Below, one piece after another: positions 1-10,835 of a stretch of 64,000 nt of DNA. Each line of letters begins with the position of its first letter. The stretch's first letter is position 1. Below the pieces are notes generated by a model, which saw only the letters and a program-made list of their open reading frames with translations, had not been told where the DNA came from and did not search any database. The translations under genes were made by a program, and so were the position numbers. The DNA is from Rhynchosporium graminicola (lineage: Eukaryota > Ascomycota > Leotiomycetes > Helotiales > Ploettnerulaceae), in assembly GCA_900074885.1 (NCBI GenBank), contig FJUW01000015.1, positions 897,160 through 961,159 of the forward strand, written 5' to 3'.

Positions 1-2905
1 AATAACTTAGCTAAAGGTTTTATCGAACCTTCTTAAGTACTATATGCTATACCTATTCTTTTCGTTAAGAAAGCTAATAGAAGTCTAAGATTCTATATCG
101 ACTTTCGCGCACTTAATAACCTCACGAGGAAGGATTAATATCTACTGCTATTAATCGATACAACGCTAGCTAGAATCTCTACTACTAAGATATTTACTAA
201 ACTAGATATTCGCTAAGCGTTCTACCGAATTCGAAGAGATCTAGCCTCTAAAGAGTATACGATCTTCCGGACCTGTTATAGTATATATAAGTATAAGGTA
301 CTCCCTTTCGGTCTAACTAATAGCCCTGCGATATACTAGTAATATATGAATAATATCTTATTCGACTACTTAGACGACTTCTATATAGTATATCTAGACG
401 ATATTCTGATCTACTCTAATAATCTACTATAGTATTAATTATATGTATATAAGGTACTATAACGATTATAAGACGCTAGATTATAAGCTGACCTTAAGAA
501 GTGTGAATTTAATGTCACTTATACTAAATACCTTAGATTTATTATCTCTACTTCTAGGATCGAGGTAGACCATAAGAAAGTTAATATTATATAATCTTAG
601 AATTACCTAACTATAGTTAAAGGCGTATAATTATTCTTAGGCTTTTATAACTTCTACTAACGATTTATTAAGGACTATAGAATTATCGCAAAACCTCTTA
701 TATAACTCACTAAAAATAATATATTATTTCAGTTCGCTAGGGAGTATAAAGATACTTTTAATCACCTAAAGCACGCTCTCACTTCGGCACTACTCCTCTA
801 CTACTATTAGTAATATCTACTTTATATAATCGAAATAGACGCTAGTAATAGAGTAATAGCAGGTATACTATCGTAATAGCACGACGAAAACTAGTTCCTA
901 GTAGCTTACTTCTCTAAGATTATACTACTTGCCGAGCTTAATTACACTATTTATAATAAGGAAATACTTGTAATTATACGATCTTTTAGTAACTAGAGAT
1001 CTGAGCTTGTAGGCGTACTATATTAGATCCGCGTCGTTACTAATTATAAAGCTCTTAAGTACTTTATAACCTCTAAATAGCTAAACGCATGATAAGCCCG
1101 ATAAGCCGAGCTACTCGCAGATTATAACTTTATAATTACTTATCGACCTAGGAAATATAATCTACTCGCTGATACTCTCTCTTATAGAACAGATAAATTA
1201 GACGATTAGAATAACGCTAAAAGAACCTAGCGTTTATAGTAGCTACTAAGCGAAGACTAAATCGATCTAGTACTACTTATAAGTAACCTCCGGAATAGCT
1301 CCGACTCTATAGATAACTTTAAGCTTATTAACGCCTTAGAAGTTGCCGACTTATCGCTAGTCTTTTCTATAGTATAGTAAGTACTTAACGCTAATCGTAT
1401 TACGCTATTACTCTAAGTACTATAGAAATAAGCTCTTTCTACTACTCTTAGAAAACTAACTATAGAAAAAGATCTTCTACTCTATAAAGGAAAACTAATT
1501 ATACATAAAATATTATACTTACGAATAATACTTATAAACGAAGTATAAAACCGATTAGAGACTACTTATCTAAGTATAAAGAAGACCTTATAACTACTAG
1601 TATTATAATACTAGTAGTACGGAATCGCTTTAACTATTAACTAGTACTACCGTAACTATTATACTTACTGACGAATTCAAGTGCCGCGTAATAAGAAACC
1701 GGGCCTCCTCTAACCTCTACTTATATTATTATGTTCATAAGAGTATATTATAGTCGACTACTATAGCTTTAACCGCGATAAACACGATTATAATAACGTT
1801 CTCGTATTTATCGACTGTTTTAGTAAATAAGCAATTAGTATTTTATGCCGAAAGACTTCCGATACGCGCGACCTTATAAAGCTTTACTTATACTACGTAT
1901 ATTACTATTTCGGAGCTCTATTAATAATTACCTCTAATAGAGGGCCTTAATTCGTTTCCTGTTTTTAGACTATAGTTATTATAATTCTTAGTACTAAAAG
2001 ATAGCTTTCTGCAGTAGACTACCTATAAACAGATAGCTAAATAGAGATCTATAACTAATATCTTTAACGTAGATTACGACTTTTCATCTCTTACTATTAA
2101 GATAACTAGTCGGAATTCTTACCTATTATAGACTATGCCTAGATAACTCTCCCTTACGAATCCCTTAGAGGTCTCTTACCCTTTGAAGTCGTTTATAGAT
2201 ATATACCTTATATTAATTAGAATTAGAAAGACCTACTTAACTCTACTACGCTTACTAATAAGTTAAATACTTAGTAAGCTCTAGATTACGCTAATCGCCT
2301 ACGCGACGCCTAGACTACCGCTTAATCTAGCCTCTAACGTGCATAAGCTAAGATATCCTAATCTTATAATCGCTTACGCTATAAAGTTGACTTCACTATA
2401 GATAACCTTATCTAGCTAGATATATACTACTTTATAAGTACTCGACTTAGCAAAAAACTCGACTTCCCGACTAATAGACCCTTCCGTATAATTAAAAAGG
2501 TCAGAAGCTCTTATCGTCTAGAGCTCCCTACTAGTATAAAAGTATATAACGTATTCCCTACTACTAAGCTACGGAAGTATCTAAACGACCCCTTACTAGG
2601 ATAAACCTCACTGCTACTACTACCTATTAATATCACTAGTAATAATAAATAGGAGATCGAAGATATACTTACGTGCTGTAAGCAGCGTAATAGCCTTTTA
2701 TACCGAATTTCCTAGTTAAATCAAGACGTCGATCTTATATAATACGACGCTATAGATATCAAATACGCTCCCGCTAAGCTATAATAATTCCACCTTAATA
2801 ACTTAACGTAAGCTAGACCTCCTACTAGACTACCTAATTAGCTAAAAGCTTTCTATAATAGAATTAATAATTACAACTACCTTAATAGCAATAAGGAGAT
2901 AGACT
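1..2905 (+). pseudogene. pol: pol remnant of D1 (RT, RNase H, integrase, chromodomain)
   Basis: The frame starts inside reverse transcriptase: residues like KGFIEPS and LRFYIDFRALNN open it, and the catalytic box reads YLDDFYIVYLDDILIYS near 368-417. RNase H follows at about 800-1200 and the integrase zinc-binding and core domains at about 1500-2450. The GPY/F-like module (FRIIKKV...LELP) is near 2470-2600. A chromodomain begins near 2649 (EIEDIL) and its C-terminal helix ends before PPTRLPN near 2820. Stops are almost all TAG or TAA where Trp or Gln is expected, so it is inactivated by RIP rather than by frameshifts. The protein would copy element RNA, insert cDNA, and target marked chromatin through the chromodomain. 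Confidence 0.88.
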
Positions 2906-2908
2906 AAC

Positions 2909-2922
2909 GCTCGAGGGCGAGC
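2909..2922 (+). promoter_or_regulatory. Pre-PPT hairpin of D1
   Basis: GCTCG-AGGG-CGAGC forms a perfect 5-bp stem with a four-base loop, followed by a T run and the polypurine tract at about 2930-2940. The same motif sits at the same place in other elements of the window. Its role is not known to me; RNA 3'-end formation or plus-strand priming are guesses. Confidence 0.6.
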
Positions 2923-2943
2923 TTTTTTCGGAGGGGGAGGTAG

Positions 2944-3178
2944 TATAATAACTAGTCAGGTTTAGAGGTCTCTCCCTATTAGTAGAAACACTTACTGCTA
3001 AGCGAGATTACACGAGTAGAGTTTAGGGGCCCCTTTTCATATATATACTTCTATTCTCTCTCTACTTCTTCACTCCTTAGTTATAGATTCTCAAGTGATT
3101 CTTACTACTTCATATTCATAGCAATATGAGGTCTTATTACTCAGGTAGTTTTAAGACCTTTCTAGAGCAAGCGTCACA
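2944..3178 (+). repeat. 3' LTR of D1, 235 bp
   Basis: It starts TATAATAAC, a RIP-mutated form of TGTGACGAC seen at 35808, and ends GCGTCACA. It matches the LTRs of D2 and D3 over its full length. Confidence 0.92.
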
Positions 3179-3226
3179 CGTATCTCTTAGTAGCAATATA
3201 ATACCTTATATAACCTCCTTGACGTG
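3179..3226. other. Unassigned 48-bp junction
   Basis: This short stretch lies between the D1 LTR and the first base recognisable as Z1 pol. It does not continue the Z reading frame and I could not match it to any LTR in the window. It may be the terminus of another element into which D1 inserted. Confidence 0.4.
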
Positions 3227-4280
3227 CCGTAATATTAATTCTCTAAAAAGCTTCTTTATACTAGTAGATCTAAGTAAAAGGAACGCCTTTTCTTATTAAG
3301 CTTATAAGTAATTTAGTAATCTTAGAATAGTTTCTAATAAACTATTAGTAAAAGTTAGTAAAGCTTAATTATAATTACATATCTTTAATATTCTTTAGAG
3401 ATTCTTATTCCTTTATAGCTTTAATTCTCTCTAAGTTAATACTTATCTCTCTTAAGCGAATAATATACTTTAGAAAAGTAACTTACTTAACTAAGAATTT
3501 ATATTTCGATATTTTTAGTTTAGAATCTATTTTATATAGTATTTTTATAACTTAAGTAATATAGTTCTAGTATACCTTAATAGTCTCTAAGTATACTAAG
3601 ATATTATCTAGATAATATATAGCGAATTTCCTAATAAAGTCCTTAAGAATATTATTATTCTGCTTTTAATATATAGCTAGAGTATTAGTTAAGCCGAATA
3701 GTATTACTATATATTTCTATAGCCCTAAAAGTAATACGAAAGTAGTCTTCTACTTATATCCCTTCTTAATTCGGATTAAATTAAATACGTTATATTAATC
3801 TAACTTAGTATATATCTTTACTCTAGCTAGCTTATCCTATAGGTACTAAGTATTTAGTAAAGAGTATATATCTCTTATAGTTCTATTATTAATTATCTAA
3901 TAATCTCTATAAAGTCTCCCTTTAAGATCTCTTACTTTCTTAACTATTAGTATATTAATAATATAAAGTAACTTAGATTTCCGAATCTATCCTTTCTTTA
4001 TATCTAACTTCTAATACTCCTTAAGCGTCCTTATAGTATTATAATTATAATAGCGAAATTTCTCTATAATAAGTATAAATCTATCCTTAAAGTTTATCTT
4101 ATAATCCTAGAGTTTATACTTAAGTAGAGCTCTTATATCCTACGGATCCTCGAATAATTTCGAGAACTTCTTATATAGTTCGAGTAATTACTTCTTAATA
4201 TTATCTATCTAACTAAGATAATTCCTAAGTTCTATCTAACTAAGAACTCGACTTAACTAGCTAGAGTCTATTAGCGTTAT
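3227..4280 (-). pseudogene. pol: Z1 pol remnant: reverse transcriptase part
   Basis: Read on the minus strand this matches the Z2 reverse transcriptase (8005-8940) residue by residue, with the connection and palm regions recognisable. Examples are the IRLREISINLERIKAI segment near 3410-3480 and the LEDILVYSE-like catalytic strand near 3590. It stops abruptly at 3227, where an unrelated 48-bp segment and then D1 begin. The TRIM insertion at 4281 interrupts the protease-RT linker. Stops are RIP-type. This forms the left arm of a large inverted repeat with Z2. Confidence 0.82.
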
Positions 4281-4405
4281 TGTAATGGTCACGTGGTAGT
4301 CGATTGTATATGTACAGTATTAAGCGTATACTGCTTGCGCAGTATATTGTGATCTTTTAGTCCAGATAGCGTAGTTAGTAAGAGCTTAACCTTAACCCCG
4401 TTATA
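4281..4405 (+). repeat. 5' LTR of the TRIM, 125 bp
   Basis: Begins TGTAATGGTCACG and ends CCCCGTTATA. It is nearly identical to 4752-4876 apart from C/T and G/A changes. Confidence 0.9.
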
Positions 4406-4718
4406 GAATATACTACGCAACCGGTCTTCTAGTAGAGTACCTCTAAGCACGGGGCGTATAACGCACATAGCGCGTGGCGCATGTGGCGTAGAGTCAGTCG
4501 GCCTAGCGTAAAGCGCAGAGCCTAATATACCATATCATAACCTGCGGGTACCTCTAAGTACTAAGACGCACGTGATATATTCAAACTACCTACGTCAGGC
4601 TAACAAGAGAATAGTATCGACTTCGAGATCTCTCGTATCGGTATATTACGTCATAACCCTTAGGGGTTTAACATAGTATATCAGTCGGCGTAGTCACGGT
4701 AATTCTTCGGCCTAAGGC

Positions 4719-4732
4719 GCTCGAGGGCGAGC
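4719..4732 (+). promoter_or_regulatory. Pre-PPT hairpin of the TRIM
   Basis: GCTCG-AGGG-CGAGC, identical to the motif in family D although the LTRs differ. It lies 19 bases before the right LTR. Confidence 0.6.
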
Positions 4733-4751
4733 TTACTAAGAGGGGAGATAT

Positions 4752-4876
4752 TATAATAGTCACGTAGTAGTCGATTGTATATGTATAGTATTAAGCGTAT
4801 ACTGCTTACGCAGTATATTGTGATCTTTTGGTCCAGATAGCGTAGTTAGTAAGAGCTTAACCTTAACCCCGTTACA
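4752..4876 (+). repeat. 3' LTR of the TRIM, 125 bp
   Basis: Begins TATAATAGTCACG and ends CCCCGTTACA; followed by the TSD GTTAT. Confidence 0.9.
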
Positions 4877-4881
4877 GTTAT

Positions 4882-5866
4882 TATTAAAGAGATAGCGCTA
4901 GCTTCTCTTTTATTAGCTAGTTAATTATATCTATATTTATAATTACTAAATATAACTTTCTTAGTTACTTAGTTTATACTAAGATTATAGTTATATAGCT
5001 ATAATATTCCTAATACGATATCGTATTATCTAGTAAGTATAATATTAAAGTAAAGCGTTTCTTCGTATCTATTAATAACTATCTTTATTCCTTTTATCCT
5101 TCTATAGACTTATCTATCTAATCCGGCGCCTTTTCTATTTAATAAGATAAAGTAATATAGTTTCGAGTTAATAGTAATAGCAATATTCTATTTCTCGATA
5201 AAAGCCGAGTTTATAAAGCGTCCTATAGCTTCTGAATCGATAAGTGCTTTTATCTTAATATTATTTATTATAATTAGTAAGATTAACTAATCGAACTCTC
5301 TAGTAGTAATAAGCTCTAAGTAAAATAGTTCTATTAAAGAGTAATTATATATTTCTTTAATAATTCTTCTTATTATTTCGTCTAATTAAGTCCTAAGGCT
5401 AGGTTTAAAAGTAATTAGAGTATAAGACATATAGTAATAGAGATTAGCTTATCCCTGAATAAGATCTAGTACTATTCTCTAATAAGTAGCCGGTTCTAAT
5501 AGGTACTATCTTCTCCATTAATAATATTCCCCTTTTATTTCCTTAATAATAGCTTAAGTATCTTTAATTCGAAGGAACTAATCTAATTATTCGAATTCAT
5601 TTAGTTCAGGTTCTCCTTCGAGATTAGCTATATAATAATCTAGTTACTTCTTAGTATCTCTTATATTTTCTTAGAATATAATAGTAATAGTATTATAATA
5701 GATAATAATATAATCTATACTCGAGTTAGATATATTATAAGTTTAATAATACTCTATAAAATCGAACTTAGTTCTATTATAAGCTTATATTCTTCTTCTA
5801 TTATTATGATTTCGAAGAGTCTAGTTTTCATTATTATATAAAAGATTATTATATAAATAGTTTCTT
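4882..5866 (-). pseudogene. pol: Z1 protease and Gag-Pol linker remnant
   Basis: On the minus strand the protease active site reads ALIDSEAIGRFINSAF near 5195-5245, where the family standard is a DSG triad; the third residue is Glu, as one G-to-A change would give. Downstream the fold continues as YDIVLGILQLYNYN near 5000. Upstream (right) lies an acidic, Gln- and Glu-rich linker typical of the end of Gag. Near 5866 the sequence switches to the plus-strand Z2 copy without an LTR in between. Together with 3227-4280 this is the protease-RT half of Z1. Confidence 0.75.
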
Positions 5867-6236
5867 TTATTAGATAGAAAAAGTACTAGTTTAGATAGAT
5901 AAGTCTATAGAAAGATAAAAGGAATAAAGATAGTTATTAATAGATATAAAGAAACACTTCACTTCGATATTATACTTATTAGATAATATAATATCGTATT
6001 AGGAATATTATAGCTATATAATTATAATCCTAATATAGACTAAGTAACTAAGAAAGTTATATTTAGTAATTATAAATATAAATATAATTAACTAGCTAGT
6101 AAAAGAGAAGCTAGCGCTACCTTCTTAATAATAATACTAATAGACTCTAGCTAGTTAAATTAAGTTCTTAATTAGATAGAACTTAGGAATTATCTTAGTT
6201 AGATAGATAATATTCGAAAGTAGCTACTTAAACTAT
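5867..6236 (+). pseudogene. pol: Z2 protease C-terminal part
   Basis: This is the plus-strand counterpart of 4882-5166. It reads YDIVLGILQLYNYN and then the linker toward RT, with TAG/TAA at former Trp/Gln codons. It starts without an ATG or protease triad because the copy is truncated at the head-to-head junction with Z1. The frame continues after A1 at 8005. Confidence 0.75.
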
Positions 6237-6438
6237 TATAACGATATAAGACTCAAGGCGGTATATAAGCAAGAATAAATAAGTAGGGAGGCTAAGAGCG
6301 ATCTTATATAGTCTAGTACGAAGGAAACAGAAAGATATAGAGCTCTAAAGGAGTCTGCACCTTCTATATATATAAGGAGAGTATACTTAAGGCACCGATA
6401 CTAGCCCGTATCTGCTATATATACTATGCGCTGTTATA
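6237..6438 (-). repeat. 3' LTR of A1, 202 bp
   Basis: On the plus strand it starts TATAACGATATAAG and ends GCGCTGTTATA; the minus-strand polypurine tract follows at 6439-6450. Confidence 0.9.
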
Positions 6439-6458
6439 TTACCCCTTTCTAAGATAAA

Positions 6459-6474
6459 GGCTCGCCCTTAAGCC
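6459..6474 (-). promoter_or_regulatory. Pre-PPT hairpin of A1 (RIP-degraded)
   Basis: The minus strand reads GGCTTAAGGGCGAGCC, a mutated form of the stem-loop that is intact in A2 and A3. It sits directly before the polypurine tract. Confidence 0.45.
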
Positions 6475-6710
6475 TTAAAGAATCGAATAAAGGAAATAAA
6501 GTAAGTATAAAACCTAATTAAATATTAAGATAACTTTCTAAATTTCTATTAAACTGAAACTATAGATACTAAGTTTTACTAAATAAGTGAGGCTAAGCGA
6601 GTAATTAAAATACTTAAAAGTTACGAAAGAAGAAGAGGTCTAAATCGAATTCTAATAAAGCTAAAAGATTAAGGAGAGTTAGATATCTTTATTAAGTAGA
6701 TATAAGAAGT

Positions 6711-7265
6711 ATTAAATTAAAGGTTCTAGTAGAGAGAGGTCGATTCTGCTGAGAGGGATAAATTATACTAGAGTATAAGGGTTACGAGTCGGATTCCGGT
6801 AATTTCCGCTAGGGTAATAAGCTACTTTATCTTAGCTTAAAAGTAAGGTTTTTCGCTATTAAAGCTACTTTCGGAAGGTTAAAGTCGGGTAAGGAGATAA
6901 AGGTTCTTTTCTAGTAGAAGGAGGTTAATTCTACCGAGGGGGATAAATTATACCGGGGTATAAGAGTTACGAGTCGGATTCTGGTAATTTCCGCTAAGGT
7001 AATAAGCTACTTTATCTTAGCTTAAAAGTAAGGTTTTTCGCTATTAGAGCTACTTTCGGAAAGTTAAAGTCGGGTAAGGAGATAAAGGTTCTTTTCTAGT
7101 AGAAAGAGGTCGATTCTACTAAGGGGGATAAATTATACTAGGGTATAAGAGTTACGAGTCGGATTCCGGTAATTTCCGCTAGGGTAATAAGCTACTTTGT
7201 CCTAGCCTAAAAGTAAGGTTTTTTGCTATTAGAGCTACTTTCGAAAGGTTAAAGTCGGGTAAAGG
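6711..7265 (-). repeat. Three 185-bp tandem repeats in the A1 leader
   Basis: The landmark CGATTCTGCT recurs as variants at 6741, 6926 and 7111, giving an exact 185-bp period twice. Each unit also carries a TTATCTTAGCTTAAAAGTAAGG-like segment (TTGTCCTAGCC in the third). A2 (about 11935-12081) and A3 (about 28140-28300) carry only one unit, on the plus strand. The repeats are non-coding and lie in the 5' leader between LTR and Gag start. Confidence 0.85.
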
Positions 7266-7632
7266 GATAATAAATATTAAGGCCTATAAGGAAGTTTCTA
7301 CCTAAAATTCGTCTGCTATTTTACTTCGTATATATAAAGGAACGAGTTTCGAAGTATCCGAGAGTGACTTCGTAGTAATACTAGTGTTTCTGAGGCTGAA
7401 TTACGTTCAAATTCCTAGCTATCTGAGAGATCTCTAGAATCTTAGCTCTTTTAAAAACCTAACTATTAAATTCGTAATTAATAGTACTAACTATTTCCGT
7501 ATAATTCCGAAAATCTAAAGTAAGTAGAGATAACTCAGCGAAAAGCTCCCTAGTAGTTATACGTACGAATCGAGTTTTCTAAGTAAGATATTATTTAATA
7601 CTATCCCTAGTAGTCTTAATCTTTCTATTTAA

Positions 7633-7797
7633 TATAACGATATAAGACTTAAGGCAGTATATAAGTAAGAATAAACAAGTAGGGAGGCTAAGAGCGATCT
7701 TATATAATCTAGTACGAAGGAAACAGAAAGATGCAGAGCTCTAAAGGAGTCTGCACCTTCTATATATATAAGGAGGGTATGCCTAAGGCACCGATAC
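7633..7797 (-). repeat. Partial family A LTR next to the A1 5' LTR
   Basis: 165 bp that match the first 165 bp of the adjacent LTR and end at GATAC, where a full LTR would continue TGGCCCG. The second assembly copy (9362-9563) has only one LTR here, so the doubling may be an assembly error. Confidence 0.7.
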
Positions 7798-7999
7798 TAT
7801 AACGACACAAGACTCAAGGCGGTATATAAGCAAGAATAAATAAGTAGGGAGGCTAAGAGCGATCTTATATAGTCTGGTACGAAGGAAACAGAAAGATGCA
7901 GAGCTCTAAAGGAGTCTGCACCTTCTATATATATAAGGAGGGTATGCCTAAGGCACTGATACTGGCCCGTATCTGCCACGTATACTATGCGCCGTCATA
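7798..7999 (-). repeat. 5' LTR of A1, 202 bp
   Basis: Starts TATAACGACACAAG and ends GCCGTCATA on the plus strand. Small minus-strand open frames here are LTR shadows, not genes. Confidence 0.88.
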
Positions 8000-8004
8000 A
8001 CTAT

Positions 8005-9271
8005 ATAGGAAGTTCTCGAAATTATTCGAGGATCTATAAGATATAAGAGCTCTATCTAAGTATAAACCTTAGGATTATAAAATAAACTTTAAGAATAGAT
8101 TTATATATATTATAGAGAAACTTTATTATTATAACTATAATACTATAAGAATACTTAAGGAGTATTAGAAGTTAAGTATAAAGGAAGGATAGATTCGGAA
8201 ATCTAGGTTACTTTATACTATTAATATACTAATAGTTAAGAAAGTAGAAGATCCTAAAGAGAGACTTTATAGAGACTATCGGATAATTAATAGTAGAACT
8301 ATAAGGAATATATACCTTTTACTAAATACTTAATACTTATAGGATAATATAGCTAGAGGAAAGATATATACTAAGTTAGACTAATATAATATATTTAATT
8401 TAATCCGAATTAAAGAGAGATATAAGTAAAAGATTACTTTCGTATTACTCTTAGAGCTATAGGAATATATAATAATACTATTTAGCTTAACTAATACCTT
8501 AGTTATATATTAAAAGTAGAATAATAATATTCTTAAGGACTTTATTAAGAAATTCGCTATATATTACTTAGATAATATTCTAGTATACTCGGAGACTATC
8601 GAGGTATATTAAGACTATATTACCTAAGTTATAGAAGTACTATATAAAGTAGATTCTAAACTAAAAATATCGAAATATAAATTCTTAGTTAATTAAGTTA
8701 CTTTTCTAAAGTATATTATTCGCTTAAGAGAGATAAGTATTAACTTAGAGAGAATTAAAGCTATAAAGGAATAAGAATCTCTAAAGAATATTAAAAATAT
8801 ATAATTATAATTAAGCTTTATTAACTTTTATTAATAATTTATTAGAAATTACTCTAAGATTATCGAACTACTTATAAGCTTAATAAGAAAAGGTATTCCT
8901 TTTACTTAGACTCGCTAGTATAAGGAGGCTTTTCAGAGAATTAAGAAAGAATTTTTAAAGGAACTAATCTTATATAGTTTCGATAAAGAGAAAGAAAGTA
9001 TAATAGAAATAAATACTTTAGATACTTATATTAGCGTAATATACCTATAGCGAGATAATAAAGAATAATTATATCTAATTACTTATTTTTTAGAGAAAAT
9101 ATCTCTAGCTAAATAGAATTATAATATCTATAAGAAAGAACTTATAGCGATTATTAAAGTACTTAAATATTAGAAAATATACTTATAAGAAGCTAAGTTC
9201 CTAGTTATTATTTATACTAACTATATAAATCTTCGAACCTTTATAACTACTAAGGTCTTAGATAATTATCA
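8005..9271 (+). pseudogene. pol: Z2 reverse transcriptase/RNase H, assembly copy 1
   Basis: The frame resumes after A1 with SSRNYSRI-like spacer and then a clear Ty3/Gypsy reverse transcriptase: RLYRDYRIINSRTI near 8265-8305, a palm beginning TKLDQYNIFNLIRI near 8372-8410, and the catalytic box YLDNILVYSE near 8562-8590, in which the second Asp of the usual DD pair is Asn. RNase H begins near 8990 (IIEINTLDTYIS). It breaks off at the N at 9272. This copy and 9564-10890 are probably the same locus. Confidence 0.82.
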
Positions 9272-9272
9272 N
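9272..9272. other. Single N, contig join
   Basis: A lone ambiguous base separates two near-identical 1.6-1.7 kb stretches, typical of two contigs placed end to end without overlap trimming. Confidence 0.8.
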
Positions 9273-10835
9273 AGCTCCCTAGTAGTTATACGTACGAATC
9301 GAGTTTTCTAAGTAAGATATTATTTAATACTATCCCTAGTAGTCTTAATCTTTCTATTTAATATAACGATATAAGACTTAAGGCAGTATATAAGTAAGAA
9401 TAAACAAGTAGGGAGGCTAAGAGCGATCTTATATAATCTAGTACGAAGGAAACAGAAAGATGCAGAGCTCTAAAGGAGTCTGCACCTTCTATATATATAA
9501 GGAGGGTATGCCTAAGGCACTGATACTGGCCCGTATCTGCCACGTATACTATGCGCCGTCATAACTATATAGGAAGTTCTCGAAATTATTCGAGGATCTA
9601 TAAGATATAAGAGCTCTATCTAAGTATAAACCTTAGGATTATAAAATAAACTTTAAGAATAGATTTATATATATTATAGAGAAACTTTATTATTATAACT
9701 ATAATACTATAAGAATACTTAAGGAGTATTAGAAGTTAAGTATAAAGGAAGGATAGATTCGGAAATCTAGGTTACTTTATACTATTAATATACTAATAGT
9801 TAAGAAAGTAGAAGATCCTAAAGAGAGACTTTATAGAGACTATCGGATAATTAATAGTAGAACTATAAGGAATATATACCTTTTACTAAATACTTAATAC
9901 TTATAGGATAATATAGCTAGAGGAAAGATATATACTAAGTTAGACTAATATAATATATTTAATTTAATCCGAATTAAAGAGAGATATAAGTAAAAGATTA
10001 CTTTCGTATTACTCTTAGAGCTATAGGAATATATAATAATACTATTTAGCTTAACTAATACCTTAGTTATATATTAAAAGTAGAATAATAATATTCTTAA
10101 GGACTTTATTAAGAAATTCGCTATATATTACTTAGATAATATTCTAGTATACTCGGAGACTATCGAGGTATATTAAGACTATATTACCTAAGTTATAGAA
10201 GTACTATATAAAGTAGATTCTAAACTAAAAATATCGAAATATAAATTCTTAGTTAATTAAGTTACTTTTCTAAAGTATATTATTCGCTTAAGAGAGATAA
10301 GTATTAACTTAGAGAGAATTAAAGCTATAAAGGAATAAGAATCTCTAAAGAATATTAAAAATATATAATTATAATTAAGCTTTATTAACTTTTATTAATA
10401 ATTTATTAGAAATTACTCTAAGATTATCGAACTACTTATAAGCTTAATAAGAAAAGGTATTCCTTTTACTTAGACTCGCTAGTATAAGGAGGCTTTTCAG
10501 AGAATTAAGAAAGAATTTTTAAAGGAACTAATCTTATATAGTTTCGATAAAGAGAAAGAAAGTATAATAGAAATAAATACTTTAGATACTTATATTAGCG
10601 TAATATACCTATAGCGAGATAATAAAGAATAATTATATCTAATTACTTATTTTTTAGAGAAAATATCTCTAGCTAAATAGAATTATAATATCTATAAGAA
10701 AGAACTTATAGCGATTATTAAAGTACTTAAATATTAGAAAATATACTTATAAGAAGCTAAGTTCCTAGTTATTATTTATACTAACTATATAAATCTTCGA
10801 ACCTTTATAACTACTAAGGTCTTAGATAATTATCA
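9273..10835. repeat. Second copy of the unmerged assembly overlap
   Basis: 1563 bp matching 7544-9271, minus the extra 165-bp partial LTR. Beyond 10835 the Z2 frame carries on normally, so this copy joins to the rest of the locus. Confidence 0.8.
9362..9563 (-). repeat. Family A 5' LTR in the second assembly copy
   Basis: 202 bp, start TATAACGATATAAG, end GCCGTCATA. Its first part equals the partial LTR at 7633 and its last part equals 7798-7999, as if copy 1 contains a duplicated version of this one LTR. Confidence 0.82.

Larger units (their letters stand above)
1..3178 (+). mobile_element. Element D1, Ty3/Gypsy chromovirus (3' part)
   Basis: This is the 3' portion of a family D element that enters from the left edge. 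It carries reverse transcriptase, RNase H, integrase, chromodomain, a hairpin, a polypurine tract and a 235-bp 3' LTR. It is collinear with D3 (39600-42038) and with D2 on the minus strand. Its 5' LTR and TSD partner lie outside the window. The five bases after the LTR (3179-3183) are CGTAT. Confidence 0.9.
4281..4876 (+). mobile_element. TRIM: 596-bp miniature LTR element
   Basis: Two 125-bp direct repeats (4281-4405 and 4752-4876) flank 346 bp of non-coding DNA. A GTTAT target duplication lies on each side (4276-4280 and 4877-4881), and a polypurine stretch AAGAGGGGAGATA precedes the right repeat. No gag or pol is present, so it must be mobilised in trans. It is inserted in the Z1 protease-RT linker; removing it restores the Z frame. 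CpA and TpG are better preserved here than in its host. Confidence 0.9.
6237..7999 (-). mobile_element. Element A1, non-coding family A derivative
   Basis: LTRs at 6237-6438 and 7798-7999 are 202 bp each, with ACTAT on both sides (6232-6236 and 8000-8004). The internal part holds a RIP-mutated hairpin and polypurine tract, a short 3' untranslated part, three 185-bp tandem units and the leader. I find no Gag frame: the sequence passes from the leader just before the Gag start directly to the 3' region. An extra 165-bp partial LTR (7633-7797) abuts the right LTR. It depends on other elements for movement. Inserted in Z2 between protease and RT. Confidence 0.88.
7544..9271. repeat. First copy of an unmerged assembly overlap
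   Basis: This 1728-bp stretch is repeated at 9273-10835 after a single N. The copies agree almost base for base except that the first holds an extra 165-bp partial LTR. I read this as contig-end overlap rather than biology. Confidence 0.8.

Noticed and set aside
7797..7979. 60-aa minus-strand open frame, and its twin at 9358-9543
   Set aside because: Both lie inside family A LTRs; the frame is LTR sequence without start context or conservation as protein.
3227..8940. Biological palindrome such as a hairpin-forming origin
   Set aside because: Both arms are copies of the Z pol gene in opposite orientation; no need for another function.
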